NCBI GenBank assembly: GCA_004369085.1
Contig: ML210157.1
Coordinates: 191,057-255,056, forward strand
Direction of reading: 5' to 3'
From: Coprinopsis marcescibilis
Taxonomy: Eukaryota > Basidiomycota > Agaricomycetes > Agaricales > Psathyrellaceae
DNA length: 64,000 nucleotides
The first letter of the stretch is position 1; the number at the start of each line of letters is the position of its first letter. A program made the position numbers and the translations under genes. Shown here in pieces: positions 1-10,779 of the stretch. The notes beneath the pieces are model-generated. The model ran no database searches and was not told where the DNA came from. It saw only the letters and a list, made by a program, of their open reading frames with translations.

Positions 1-55
1 ACCACAGGTATATATGAGGTCAAACTTGAAGAAGGACATTCACATCGACTCAAAG

Positions 56-1199
56 ATGCTGCTCTCAACTACCACTCTGCTCGCTGCCGCGTCTTTCATC
101 GGCCATGCTGCGGCCCATGGGTACGTTCCATTGATCAGAATAAACGGCACCAACATACCTGGCTGGGACGTCAACAAAGGTAAGTTCAGGCTAATGTATC
201 ACCCGAAATTTAGAGCTTCACTTCTAATCAACGGACTTTATAGATGGATACACGACTCCCCAGGTTTGCTTGCCCCCACATTCAGTACTTCTTCATCTAA
301 TAATGACGTCTAATAGCCCTTGAGGATCGTTCGCCCCACCAAGTACGATAGCGGCTTCGTTTCTGATGTCAAGTCGGCCGACATCACCTGCTCGATCGGC
401 AACTCCAAGCTTCCATCCGTAATTGCGTGGTTTGTGTTTTCAGTGTTCCGGTCTGACTATCGTTCTAGGCCCCTATCACTGCTACCATTGTCGCCGGCCA
501 GACACTCACCGCTGTCTGGAACACTTGGCCTATTGGCCACGATGGCCCCATTGTCAACTACATGGCTAAGTGTGGCACTCCCGGCTGCTCGGCTTGGAAG
601 GGTGACACTGGTGCCCCATGGTTCAAGGTCCGTAGCTTGAGCTCATCAACCTTTGAACGCGTCAATGAACGAGTTCACCCCCATAGATCTCTCAAGAGAC
701 CTATGATGGCGAATGGCCATCTAACAAACTCGCTCGCGGAGGCTTCACCTCCGATGTGAGGATCCCTGCTAACATCGAGCCCGGAGACTATGTACGTGAA
801 AGTCCCTGAACAAGCTCAAACCACCATTTGACCACCCTCCTTTCCGCAGCTTCTCCGACACGAGCTAATTGCACTCCATGGCGCTACCCAGCTCGGAGGC
901 GCACAATTCTATCCAGGCACGTCGCTTCTCTAGCCTTACTTTGACGCTCCATATCTGATCAATGTATAGTTTGTATCCAACTGACTGTCGTTGGCGGTGG
1001 AAGCTTGAAGCCATCTGGCTTGAGCTTCCCTGGCGCCTACAAGGTAAGAAAATCCGTCTTCGGGTTATCCAGCATAATAATGGTGACATTTCATTTTCAG
1101 GCCACCGACCCTGGTATCCTTTTCAACCCATATCGCGGTGATGCTGCCAATAGGGCCTACATTGTCCCTGGCGGTACCGTATATCCAGGCTTGGCTTAA
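56..1199 (+). CDS. AA9 lytic polysaccharide monooxygenase, copy 1
   Basis: Secreted copper LPMO (family AA9), expected to cleave cellulose or other beta-1,4-glucans oxidatively outside the cell. Eight exons close in phase to 249 residues: 56-179, 244-263, 317-418, 469-627, 687-791, 850-916, 970-1043, 1101-1199. A 20-residue signal peptide ends exactly before His21 of HGYV, the N-terminal histidine-brace residue. The second His is in WPIGHDGP and the axial Tyr in GAQFYP. LRHELIALHG and FPGAYKATDPGI are AA9 hallmarks. No CBM or linker follows. The sixth intron (917-969) has a GC donor (CAG|GCACGT), where copy 2 has GT. Copy 1 lacks the intron that splits exon 7 in copy 2. It lies 397 bp upstream of copy 2 in the same direction, a tandem duplication. 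The family call is firm; substrate and C1/C4 regiochemistry cannot be read here. Confidence 0.93.
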
Positions 1200-1543
1200 A
1201 CGAATTGTGTCTCCAGCAGTAATGTCTCCAGTCTTCATATACTTCGGGCACTCCCCGCTCTAGAAAGCCTGGCATATAAATATAATACGATATACGATAT
1301 AAAATGAGTCGGCCAATCACCATCACCGTTCGCGTCTCAAATACTGGAAGTTCCTTCAATTAAGAGGGTGTGTTACAAGATTGCACTGCATTGAATCGCG
1401 CGAAGTCGAAGCTTTCCGAAGAGGCTAACTAACAAAGCATGCCCGAAGCAGAACGGCTGAGCCTCGGATATCATGTTGCCCCAGTCTTTTAACGCTGGCA
1501 ATCCGGCTAAATGCCTCGTAAATCGAAGCACCGGAGGAGAGGA

Positions 1544-1550
1544 TATATAT
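1544..1550 (+). promoter_or_regulatory. candidate TATA box of AA9 copy 2
   Basis: TATATAT sits 47-53 bp before the ATG at 1597 in a short AT-rich island. The position suits a short 5' leader. This is a motif match only. Confidence 0.4.
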
Positions 1551-1596
1551 TGGAGGAATTTGGAGAGACCCATTTTGCTTTGAGGATCGTTTCATC

Positions 1597-2799
1597 ATGT
1601 TGTTCTCAACGTCTGCTTTGCTCGCTGCGGTGTCGCTTATTGGACAGGTTTCTGCCCACGGATACGTTCCGATCGTCAGGATTAACGGCACTAACGTCCC
1701 AGGTTGGGACGTTACCAAAGGTGAGATTTGCTTTAAATCTAGTTTGTAAACAGTTTCTAAAAACAACACCCCGTATGATATAGATGGATACATGAACCCT
1801 CAAGTATGCATTTGCTTGCTCTTCAACTTCAGGTGTAACTAATAAAGATATTGGACTCCAGCCCCTGAGAATCGTTCGTGCCACCAAGCCCGACAGTGGC
1901 TTCATCTCCAACCCTGCCTCGGGAGATATCACCTGCTCAATTGGAAACTCTAAGCTCCCACCTGTGAGCACTCTTTCACTCAAGGATAAGGTTGGCGAAT
2001 ACTCAAAAGATGCTCTTAGGGTCCGATCACTGCTACGGTCGCTGCTGGCCAAACCATCACCGTCGTGTGGAACACCTGGCCCATCGGTCACTACGGCCCC
2101 ATTATCAATTACATGGCCAAGTGCGGTGCTCCAGGCTGCTCTAGCTGGAAGGGCGACAGTGGAGCTCCATGGTTCAAGGTTCGTAAATCATTGGGGAATA
2201 GTAGGCTCGTAGCCAACTCAATGGTGTTGGTCATTTAGATCTCGCAGGAGACCTATAATGGCGAATGGCCTTCGGATAAGCTTGCTCGTGGCGGTTTCAC
2301 CTCCAACGTCAGGATCCCGGCTAACATCGAGCCCGGTGACTATGTAAGTTGTCTTAAGACTGTTAGGCTGGTGAAGCTCCTGACACTCTTTCAACAGCTC
2401 CTTCGCCACGAACAGATTGCCCTCCACGGCGCTTCCCAGCAAGGGGGCGCTCAATTCTACCCAGGTAAGCTTCAATTTCATCAGTCAGCTGAAGGTGTAC
2501 TGACCGACCTTATTAGTCTGCATCCAATTGACCGGTAAATATGCTAAACGACTACTTACATGAGGTTAATGGCTAACTGAATCGTGCAGTTGTTGGCGGT
2601 GGCAGCTTGAGGCCTTCCGGACTGAGCTTCCCTGGTGCTTACAAGGTACGTAGCTAACATATACCTGGTATGGCTCACCATCTAAGGTAATACCATTTAG
2701 GCTACCGACCCAGGAATTCTCTTCAACCCATACCGCGGCGATGCTGCCAACAGGGCTTACGTCGTTCCTGGTGGCCCAGTCTATGCTGGCTTGACCTAA
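1597..2799 (+). CDS. AA9 lytic polysaccharide monooxygenase, copy 2
   Basis: Paralogue of the preceding gene, also 249 residues, in nine exons: 1597-1720, 1784-1803, 1862-1963, 2020-2178, 2239-2343, 2398-2464, 2517-2534, 2590-2645, 2701-2799. The signal peptide (20 residues) is cleaved before His21 (HGYV). The second copper His is in WPIGHYGP and the axial Tyr in GAQFYP. The first six exons have exactly the same lengths as in copy 1. The only structural difference is one extra intron (2535-2589) inside the codon before VGGGS. All introns are GT-AG. The protein should act on crystalline or amorphous beta-glucan with an external reductant, and candidate reductants (AA12, AA8-AA12) are encoded 16-37 kb downstream. 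No carbohydrate-binding module is present. Confidence 0.95.
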
Positions 2800-3103
2800 C
2801 TTTCTGGTGTGAGGAAGGATGGAGGTGCTCTAAGTAGACTCATCACATTACACTCCTATCTGTATGTAGCAAATTAAATGAGCGTTTACTCTCCCGTTCA
2901 AGTTACTCGGCCTGTTCGGTTTTCCTGGATTAGCTGTGAGATAGGGGCTTGCTGCGTGAACATATGACTAAGCCCCGCTTTCCCGGCACCAATACTCGCA
3001 GGTATGACGCAGCCATCGTGACAACAGCCACGACAACTTGAACGACGACGACGACCAAACTTCAAAGTGCTCAGAATAACGCCTGGGGCTTGACCTGGAT
3101 CTT

Positions 3104-3644
3104 ATGGCGTATATCAGCGGCGACGAGGTACAATCTCAAAAGATTGGTGGCGTCAATAAACACGATGAGGATACAATGGTCCCGGGCAGTGTGGCGCCTG
3201 CGGAACCCTACGACGACGACGACGACGACGCAGCTGAAGAACCAGCAGCAAACCCTCGAAGAACCGTGACTTCTCCACAACCTAACCGTCTTCGACAATT
3301 TGCATTGATTTTCTTCTTCTTACTGTCTCTGTGGTTGGCGTACGCGGTTCGCCATCATTTAGAATGGAAGAAGAAGAGGCCTCAGATTGTCTACGCGTCT
3401 CGGTAGGCCTTTAATATGTCCAGCTCGCCTGCTTAACTTTCTGATGGCCGTTGGGGGTCTCAGATACTCAAAAGAGTACAAGTACCGGCCGGCAGCCAGC
3501 CCTATTATTACGGAGACTCTGAAGGATGGCCGAATTCTTCTACGCGGGGCAACTCCACTTTCAGAAGAACCGACACCCACCCCAGCTCCAACGAGGAGGA
3601 GAAGAAGAATCAGGAAAAAACGCGCGAAGGGCGGGAAAAAGTAG
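3104..3644 (+). CDS. small single-pass membrane protein, unknown function
   Basis: Two exons (3104-3402, 3464-3644) give 159 residues. The N-terminal ~60 residues are acidic and low-complexity, with a run of six Asp at residues 37-42 encoded by a GAC repeat. One hydrophobic segment (about residues 66-82, FALIFFFLLSLWLAYAV) is followed by HHLEWKKKRP. The C-terminus is a strongly basic tail (TRRRRRIRKKR). There is no cleavable signal peptide, so it is probably a signal-anchored endomembrane protein with a basic tail. The short intron joins ...YASR to YSKEYKYRP in phase. I do not recognise the family. An alternative start at the Met of codon 25 would remove part of the acidic region. Confidence 0.72.
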
Positions 3645-4000
3645 GACAGGGATCATCTGCCATACACATGTATGTTGTCATCTTGGAATCATCATTGCCA
3701 CACGACTAATAAGCTGCTAGATTAGATTTATACTTGTAACCTATATCATAATTGAAATGCACCAACTTGTTGCTTGCGAAGCAACGGCACCTCTCCATTT
3801 CACTTGGCTTTGGCGAGTACCTAGGCATAGGGATGGCAGTACTTGCTCGATCTTGTTACAGTGATTAAATGGCGTCATCAACTACAGCCTATTGCGAAAC
3901 ATCGTACTCACGAAACGTCAACTCGGAGCCAAAGGAATACTAATAGCCAGTGGGCCGGGTACCCCGATAGAATCCGTTCTTTCAGGTCTCATCTACTCTC
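3645..4000. other. intergenic, nothing recognised
   Basis: Holds the 3' end of the small membrane-protein gene and the upstream region of the dioxygenase gene. No convincing frame, RNA or repeat was seen. Confidence 0.6.
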
Positions 4001-5488
4001 ATGACAGTCCATTCACGCCCAAACCTCGCTCACTACGCCCATCCACCTCCCACCCAAGTCGATCGTATGTGAATTCAGCTTCGAGAAAGGGTATAGACTA
4101 ATAGACCTCTTTGCTTGATGTAGTGGACTTTGCTGAGCTTCCTATTGTCGACCTTGCAAAAGCACTATCTAGCCCATCCGAGAAACGAAAATGGGGCGCC
4201 TTCGTTCGGGAGGCCATACTCAATCACGGCTTCCTCTATGTCATTAATGCCGGACTGAAGCCAGAGGAAACGGGAAGAATTTTTGACATTGCTGACGTTG
4301 CCTTCAGTCAGGTTGGCGACCAAGAAAAGGCCCAGTATGTCGCCAAGATAAAGGAGAACGGGTCTTTTCAAGGATATAAACCTCGTCGTTTCTGGGTATG
4401 TTTCAGCCTCTCTCTTAACTTTTGATATGTTATATGGTTCTATCCTTCCAGCACATTGACAACGGGGTTCGAGACCAACTGGAGCACTATAACAGTATGT
4501 ATGTTACTGTACCAGTTCACCTAAATCTTATTTGCAAAATAGTCAACCGTGATGTCAACAAACGAGACCACCCTTTACCTCTCTGTCCATTCGTGCCAGA
4601 GATTGGACATTTTGCCAAGCACAACCACCTGCACATCGCATATGCCCTCCTACAGTGCGCATAACAAAATGCTACATTCTCGCGGTGGCTGACTGCATAA
4701 CATTTTCCAGGTTGCTTGCAATTGGACTCGAGTTACCTGAAGATGCATTTGTAAAATTGCATAACTACGCCGCCACAGGGGAAAGCTATGGTGGGTCCGG
4801 TTCTCATCCTCAGCACACATTTCGACTGACAAGGTTGTAGTACGTTTTATGAAATAGTGAGCCCCTTTCTCTATCCTCAGTGAGTTGAGCTGTTTCTCAC
4901 TCGCTGTAGCTATCCTCGGACGAGCGAAGATGAAATGAAGACTAGCAACGTCTGGCTGAAAGGCCATACCGACTTTGGCACCTTGACCATCTTGTACAGC
5001 CAACCAGTATCAGGACTTCAGATTCTTGATCGCAGCGGGGATTGGAAGTGGGTGCGCCATATCGACAATGCCCTGGTCATCAATACAGGCGACGCCTTGG
5101 AGTTCCTATCAGGAGGATTTTATCGTGCTACAATACATCGGTTCGTCGTTGTCTATATCAATGCATACGTGGAATATCCTAATTTTAGGTTGTGCGATGT
5201 CGCAGTGTGATTCAGCCACCGCTAGACCAACAAGGTTACACCCGACTCGGGGTGTTTTACTTCGCAATGCCAGACGATGATGTTGTTCTCGAACCTCTCA
5301 GCGAAAGCCCTCTGCTCAAGCGTGTTGGGATTGTAAGGAAGAACGACGTCGGCCCACCTCCGACGATGGAGAAATGGAGGAGAGGGCGCACTGCTGCATA
5401 CGGCCAAAGCGAGCTGAAGCAGAGTGCTGCATCAGATGGGGTTGAGGAGGAGGTGATAAATGGGGTGGTTGTGAAGCATTATAGGTGA
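4001..5488 (+). CDS. isopenicillin-N-synthase-like 2-oxoglutarate/Fe(II) dioxygenase
   Basis: Cytosolic non-haem iron oxygenase of the DIOX_N + 2OG-FeII_Oxy type, 366 residues in eight exons: 4001-4064, 4124-4395, 4452-4494, 4543-4654, 4711-4790, 4841-4856, 4910-5140, 5206-5488. The N-terminal DIOX_N signature is DFAELPIVDLAKAL. The iron facial triad is His215 and Asp217 (GHTDFG) with His272 (GFYRATIHRV). The co-substrate region is TRLGVFYF, with R-L-G where many members have R-x-S. Such proteins hydroxylate or cyclise small molecules, but nothing here fixes a substrate, and no biosynthetic cluster (NRPS, PKS, terpene synthase) surrounds it. Exon 6 is only 16 nt, yet it restores the conserved VRFMKYYPRT stretch. 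The start is the only ATG in frame with DIOX_N across the first intron. Confidence 0.9.
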
Positions 5489-6411
5489 TACACCCTCGGG
5501 AGCTCACTAGTTTGTCATGTAGTTTACACTACCTACGATCTGCCGCTGAATGTAGTACATTACGGTCTTAAACATCGGACCTTCCGGTTGAGCCCTCAGG
5601 TGAGGAGGGCCGTGCGTGGAAATATACCGCGAATACAGGCTTAGCATCTCATTCGCATCTCTGGCGCCTTTGTTCAGCCTTCTGTTCTTCCATAACACAA
5701 CGACATGGGCTTTTAACATCAGTAGGAACGTCTAAGTCGAGTGTTAAACGCGCATAATGACAGGTAGAACACCACAATATACCACGGCCTGGTCTAACTA
5801 CCGAGCACAAGCCAAAAGGCGCAACGACGAAAACAGAGGAGAACCCCAGGAAGAGTCGTACCAGACAGGGCCAATTGAAGGGTACAAGATGTGCTTATCA
5901 GACCTAGCACAGATTTTGGGCGCTTGAATACGTGGGCCCATATGGTTTTGAGTCTATAATTGGAATAGCGCTTGAAAAGACCGCGAGGCGCCCGCACACC
6001 GACGTTGAAAGCGCATGCTCAAGGGTGCTCCACACCGGGCACATGAAAACTCCTGCAGACCCTTATAGAATTCTCAGGCAATCTCGTGGGCTTCTCTTTT
6101 ACAGCTTAGGCTACTTTGTCAACTCGAATTGAAGAAGAAGTCTGTCTCGAAAGGCGCCAGAATGGTTTGGCTGTGTTGACAAGGATTTTAGCCACGATGC
6201 ACGAGGGACAAGCGCCCGAGCAGCCAAACAGTAGATAAATAGCCTGGGTAGTATATAAAGGGCAAATATACATCCCAATACTTCACACTAACAGCTCGGT
6301 TTAGTGTTCTTCTCCCTCACAAGCATCAAATTGAAGGCAAGTATACTAGGTCACTACGCGAGTCTCCAACATGCTGATTTTCTAACCGACTTTGTCTCGC
6401 AGACTTACCTC
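5489..6411. other. intergenic with promoter of the next gene
   Basis: No supported coding frame. The right part carries a TATA box (6252-6259) and a probable 5'UTR intron of the next gene: 6337-6402, GC donor AAG|GCAAGT, branch-like CTAAC, acceptor CGCAG. A short upstream ATG frame at 6371 (MLIF, then stop) lies inside that intron and would be removed by splicing. Confidence 0.5.
6252..6259 (+). promoter_or_regulatory. candidate TATA box
   Basis: TATATAAA, 153 bp before the ATG at 6412. The gap shortens to about 87 nt of mature leader if the GC-AG intron at 6337-6402 is spliced. Motif match only. Confidence 0.45.
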
Positions 6412-6981
6412 ATGAAGACTATCATGTCCAAGACCTGGATCCCCAGCGCTGGGTTCATCCTTTTCCTCACCGTCATCTCGATGATCTCCAGCGCTGTAGC
6501 TGGCGTCGTCAACATCGCCGGTCGGGCAGTTGACCTCGACAAGGACATCGTCTGGACCGCCGCCAAGAGCCACAAAGGGGTCCCATTCGAGATCGGCACT
6601 TTCAAGAACGCCACCAACGACGCTCGCGCCCCATCCGTTGCGGCCCTCCAAAGTGAGCTCGCCGCCAAACCCGAGTCCCTCGACGTTGCGGCCGGTGGGA
6701 GGATGATGCCCCCTACCGTGCGCGTCTACTGGGAGGTCACCAGTGATGACTCGTGGAAGGAGGTCCACCAGGAGGTCAAGGATATTGGTATCTGGCGCTA
6801 TGCCCTTACCTACAGTCACTCCCCCGTTGACCAGTACATCCTCTACTTCAGTAACTCCGGCGGGTGGACCTTCAGGTTCTTTGACCAGGCCAATGACTTT
6901 TACGATTGCTTCACCTTCTTCAACGGTGACCATTTGATTAGGTACAGCTCCAACTGGCCTACCATTGTTTCAGTCATTTAG
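6412..6981 (+). CDS. small secreted protein of an unrecognised family, paralogue A
   Basis: Single-exon coding region of 189 residues starting at the first in-frame ATG. An upstream in-frame extension exists but only from a non-ATG codon. The N-terminus (to about residue 35) has a long hydrophobic core, TWIPSAGFILFLTVISMI, ending ...SSAVAG: a signal peptide or signal anchor. The rest has no recognised domain. Its strongest relative is in the same window (10312-10779, minus). They share a D-L-x-x-D-x-V-W-T-x-A-K-S stretch, FEIGT, an aromatic-rich middle and a C-terminal GDHLxRY...PTIxSV. Codon use is GC-rich at third positions, as in a well-expressed gene, and a clear TATA box lies upstream. 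Function is not inferred. Confidence 0.8.
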   Translation: MKTIMSKTWIPSAGFILFLTVISMISSAVAGVVNIAGRAVDLDKDIVWTAAKSHKGVPFEIGTFKNATNDARAPSVAALQSELAAKPESLDVAAGGRMMPPTVRVYWEVTSDDSWKEVHQEVKDIGIWRYALTYSHSPVDQYILYFSNSGGWTFRFFDQANDFYDCFTFFNGDHLIRYSSNWPTIVSVI

Positions 6982-7498
6982 GCGTCTGTTTCGTCTCATT
7001 CGGCGTATCCAACCCTGTCAGGCCCGTTCTCTCCGTTCTTCACTCTCCCTCTGACTAGTAGTGTCTGCAATATGGCAATATGATCTGTAATTCTCTTCGT
7101 TCGATTGGTAGCTGTAGTGTGTGCCTTTGATTGGCCCTTTTTATGCTGTATTTCTCGGAAATGTATATGAATTATCGCTGTTTAGGCTGCAAATCTTGAT
7201 AGCAGCAACGCCACTGGGCGCTAATCAACCGATCGGTCTCAGTGTACCAAAATATAAAGTCCTGATTAGAGCACAATCTGTGCTGTAGTACAATACACCA
7301 AAACGTAACAGTAATAAAGCGAAGTCCGTCCAGCCATTTGGAATACTACTCCACCAGAACTATCTGAACAAAACAACAACATCGACAGCGCAATAAACAT
7401 AGACTGAAAACAGAAACAAGTCTCGAATAGCAACTAGTAATACAGCTGAGCACCTCCACAGCAAATTTCAGTCCGCCTTGAGCGTCCCACCACGTTAT
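6982..7498. other. convergent intergenic region
   Basis: Lies between the 3' ends of paralogue A (plus) and the Tag1-like gene (minus). A/T-rich 3'UTR-like sequence with AATAAA-like strings near 7314. No frame worth calling. Confidence 0.5.
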
Positions 7499-9762
7499 CT
7501 ATACACGCAAATGAGGGCGAGGTGAATTAACCTCGATGCCCCATTCACGCTTTAGCCACTCCAGAACCTCCTTCCAATGTTCTTCCACCTTGTCATCTAC
7601 TTCATGACCAACGCCTTGTAATAACGATTTCTTGTTGATCCTCACGCTCCCTGTGAACGGCAGCCCTTCAAGGTTGAGATGGCTAGGTCCGTCCTTCCCG
7701 TGGTCGCCCCCGTTCCGTACTGGAAGCCCCTGGACCTTGACCTGCACAGCAGCCGTACCCTGCAGACCTGCTAAGGCACCATCCGAAGTGAAAATCACCT
7801 ACGCAGGCACAAATCAGCCACATAACGAAACACGCTTCAAGTCACCGTACCTTGCTCACAAAGTTACTAAACTCTTTCTGGCGACCAGGCAACACCTCCA
7901 ATGGGACATCAACCACCTTCGCTTCAATCCTATATGCCGAACCGTCTTCAGGATCCTGCTCATCATCCGGTTCACTAACAGCCTCCAACCAATCTTCCGG
8001 CCTGATCCTCCCAAATGCCTTCTCAGGCAGCGGATCGGGCAGCGGCTGTGTTGGCGGTGGCTGTTTCGTACGTCCCCACAAGCTCTCCGTGTCATTCTCC
8101 TGGCCTATTGGTACTTCGCCATCGAACACCAGCACGTCGGGCAAGACCTTTTTCACGTCAAGGCCTATCTTCATACCCTTCGGTAACACTAAATTCACCA
8201 CCACCTTCCCACTCGCTAGGAACCCACCACTTCCACCCTTGGTCTTGAGTTTCATATCCTGTATGGTTATGTTTCGTAGGAGATGCGGTCGGGGATCGGG
8301 ACCAGGAAATACAGTGGTCACTGCGAGAGAGGGGAAATCGGAGGGCGAGATGCGGATCCTATTGCTTTCGCCGTTGAGGAAGTGCATAAGGAAATGCGAG
8401 AGGTGGGGCAAGGTGGATTGTTGAAGAGGATGAACCCGGCCTGTGAGGTCCAGCGTGATGTTGGGATGAGTGAGAGAGAACGGCGAAGCCGTTACCGAGG
8501 CTACTGGGAATGGGGTGTTTTTCTCGTCGAGGATGGAGACAACGAATGGTAGAGCCGGAGAGGTGAATTGGAGGGAGTCGGGAGCTGGGTTAGGAACGGA
8601 GGCTTTTGCGTGGATGCTAAGATGGGAGTCGGAGCTGGCGAGTCCAAAAGACTTGAGTGTGATGAGTTTTGCAGGATCAGGAAGAGGAGAATCAGATCCT
8701 GGTGCTGGCAATCCTCGAATTGGGGGAACTAGAAATTTGATTAGTGAACGTTGAGTGAGAGCACAGTCGCGTCAAGAGACATAATCGAGAAATGCGCCAC
8801 AGTGAAAGGAATCACGTCTGGCGTAGACATAATGACCTCGCCACGAAGATTGACCCCTCATGCGTGGAAAGGTAGTACGGGCTACTCTAGACATTGATAT
8901 GTACGAGGTACACACCTTTCAGTCGAAGAGATGTTCGGATGTTCGATAGTTTCCCGTGGAACTTGGTTCGCCATGTCGGATTCTTCCACGTTCCTCCACG
9001 AACGAGAACATTGTCCACGTCTGCACGAACAGCAAAGTACCCGTGACGCCAGGATTCCTTGAGGAATTTGGTGATCAACTTCGGGTCGGTGGAGGGATAT
9101 ACAAGAACGGGTATTGAGACTGGCCGCAGCCATGAACCGTCCGTTGCCGGGTCAACAGCAAGCGGTACCACCAGTGGGAGAATGAACAGCTTTGCCAATG
9201 CGTCGAATTGGCTGAATTCAGGTAACACTGTGACTGTGCTGAGGTCGACCGACACACTGTCCAAGGTCCGAACGCTCTGCCTGCCGATCTTCTTCCAAAG
9301 CCTGGTCAGTGCCCCATCATTGGGGTCGGTGTTGAACCCCATTGCATCCCCAGCATCCACTCCTATCCTCCCATGCACCGTAAGCCACATTCCGCCGTCG
9401 TCCGTAATGTTATGGAGTTCGACCTTGTCTGGTCCTTCGAACACGAGGTCGTTGTTGAGAATGTCTTGGGGAGTGAGGTCAGCGGCTCTGGCTGCATAGC
9501 TCCATGCTAACAAAGCGAGAAAGACAAAGAACACGATGCATATTAGCAGAGAGACGAGAAAGACTGTCGTTAAGCGAGCCCGTAGCGTCCGCTGTGCCCG
9601 ACTACTATCCTCTTCAGCGTCGGTGACGACCGTCCAGGGGATTTGGGACGTTCCACCGAGAAGGGGTGTGTGTTCTGAGGGTTCAAGGATAATTGCGCGG
9701 CCTTTTCCCTTGCGATCTTGCTGTTGAGGTTGAGGGTCGTCCGGCTGGTCTGGTTCGCTCAT
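7499..9762 (-). CDS. DUF3712 / Tag1-like vacuolar membrane protein
   Basis: Three exons (9762-8916, 8728-7851, 7798-7499) close to 674 residues. The first ~65 residues are hydrophilic and include EHTPLL, an acidic-dileucine motif of the type that sorts proteins to the vacuole. One membrane anchor follows at about residues 66-87 (TVFLVSLLICIVFFVFLALL). The remaining ~580 residues form the luminal DUF3712-type region, with repeated LxLxxxxGRI/V beta-strand patterns (VELHNITDDGGMWLTVHGRI; NLEGLPFTGSVRI). Yeast Tag1 is a vacuolar membrane protein of this architecture needed to end starvation autophagy. Whether this protein does the same is inference. The first intron is long for the locus (187 nt). 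The gene sits between the two paralogues of the unknown small family. Confidence 0.87.
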
Positions 9763-10311
9763 TTCAACATGAGCTCGACGTGCTGAAGGTCGATGGGATG
9801 GAGAAACACAGTGAGCTCACTGTCAGTTCGGACAACAGTTACGATTGGCGTGGGAACGGACAGGCTTCTTGGGCTCGTGCGAACACCGAGTCGGATATTC
9901 CCGCGAATAGTTCTGAGGTGACGACACAGTGACTTTCTATAGCTTTCTATTCACCTAATTTCGTAAACCAGGTGGACATGAATCCCTGGACGAGCGCGGG
10001 GACCTCAAGTAATCTAAGCTGTCAACTTCCCCTTCCCCTACACTCTAGGATATCAAATAACCAGTTACTATGATTGATTTACTACTATCGTCAGACCGTG
10101 AGTGCACTCAGGACACAGGCGTTAAGAGTACGACCGGTGATGTCCCTGATTTCAGAGAGACTGTTATAAACATGTGCCCATGTTATGTTCATATTGGCGC
10201 TTTTGATTCGTGAATCATTCGTTGACCATTGCATAACCCTAGAGCAACACCAGACAACACCGCTACTAAGCCTAGTGACTACTAGCACATGTATTCAAGT
10301 AGGTAATCACT
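9763..10311. other. intergenic, nothing recognised
   Basis: Upstream region of the Tag1-like gene and 3' flank of paralogue B. No supported coding frame or RNA. Confidence 0.5.
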
Positions 10312-10779
10312 TCATGCAACGGATCTGATAGTAGGCTTCAAAGAGTTGTACCTAAACAAATGATCCCCATTGAAATCAGTGGTGCAGGTATAAAGGTCGC
10401 CGCCTCTGTCACCGAACACAAAGCCCCAGCCTTTGGTGTTTGTAAATCCGAGAACATACTCGAAAAGTGGATGTAGGCTGTTGGTGAGGTAGTACCGCGA
10501 GATACCAATGTTTTTGACTTCCTGACTAACGTCCTTCCAATTGTCATCCTTGGTAACATACCAGTCGACACCGACGATGATTTCTACCGAGCCAGGCTCA
10601 GCAGCTTCGCTTTGTAACTCTGCATAGGAGGAGCCACGACCACCAGCTCCGGCGCTCTTGAGGGTGCCGATCTCGAACGAGACCCCGTTGCGGCTTTTGG
10701 CGGTCGTCCAAACAACATCTTCGTTTAGGTCAATGGTTTCTCCATCGTTGGTGGTGATAGCTTCTGCCGTGCTAGACAT
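10312..10779 (-). CDS. small protein of an unrecognised family, paralogue B (no signal peptide)
   Basis: One uninterrupted frame of 155 residues from ATG. It aligns with the protein at 6412-6981: DLNEDVVWTTAKSRNGV against DLDKDIVWTAAKSHKGV, FEIGT, the VxNIGIxRYxLT block, and GDHLFRYNSLKPTIRSV against GDHLIRYSSNWPTIVSV. The paralogue's hydrophobic leader is missing. The alignment begins within the last residues of that leader (SSTAEAITT against SSAVAGVVN), so B is predicted to be cytosolic. It could instead have an undetected leader exon upstream of 10780, where a poly-pyrimidine/CAG acceptor-like string occurs. No catalytic motif is evident. The family is unknown to me. Confidence 0.7.
   Translation of the reverse strand: MSSTAEAITTNDGETIDLNEDVVWTTAKSRNGVSFEIGTLKSAGAGGRGSSYAELQSEAAEPGSVEIIVGVDWYVTKDDNWKDVSQEVKNIGISRYYLTNSLHPLFEYVLGFTNTKGWGFVFGDRGGDLYTCTTDFNGDHLFRYNSLKPTIRSVA

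Noticed and set aside
6304..6411. N-terminal extension of paralogue A
   Set aside because: Opens on a GTG and overlaps a strong GC-AG intron; the ATG at 6412 precedes the hydrophobic leader.
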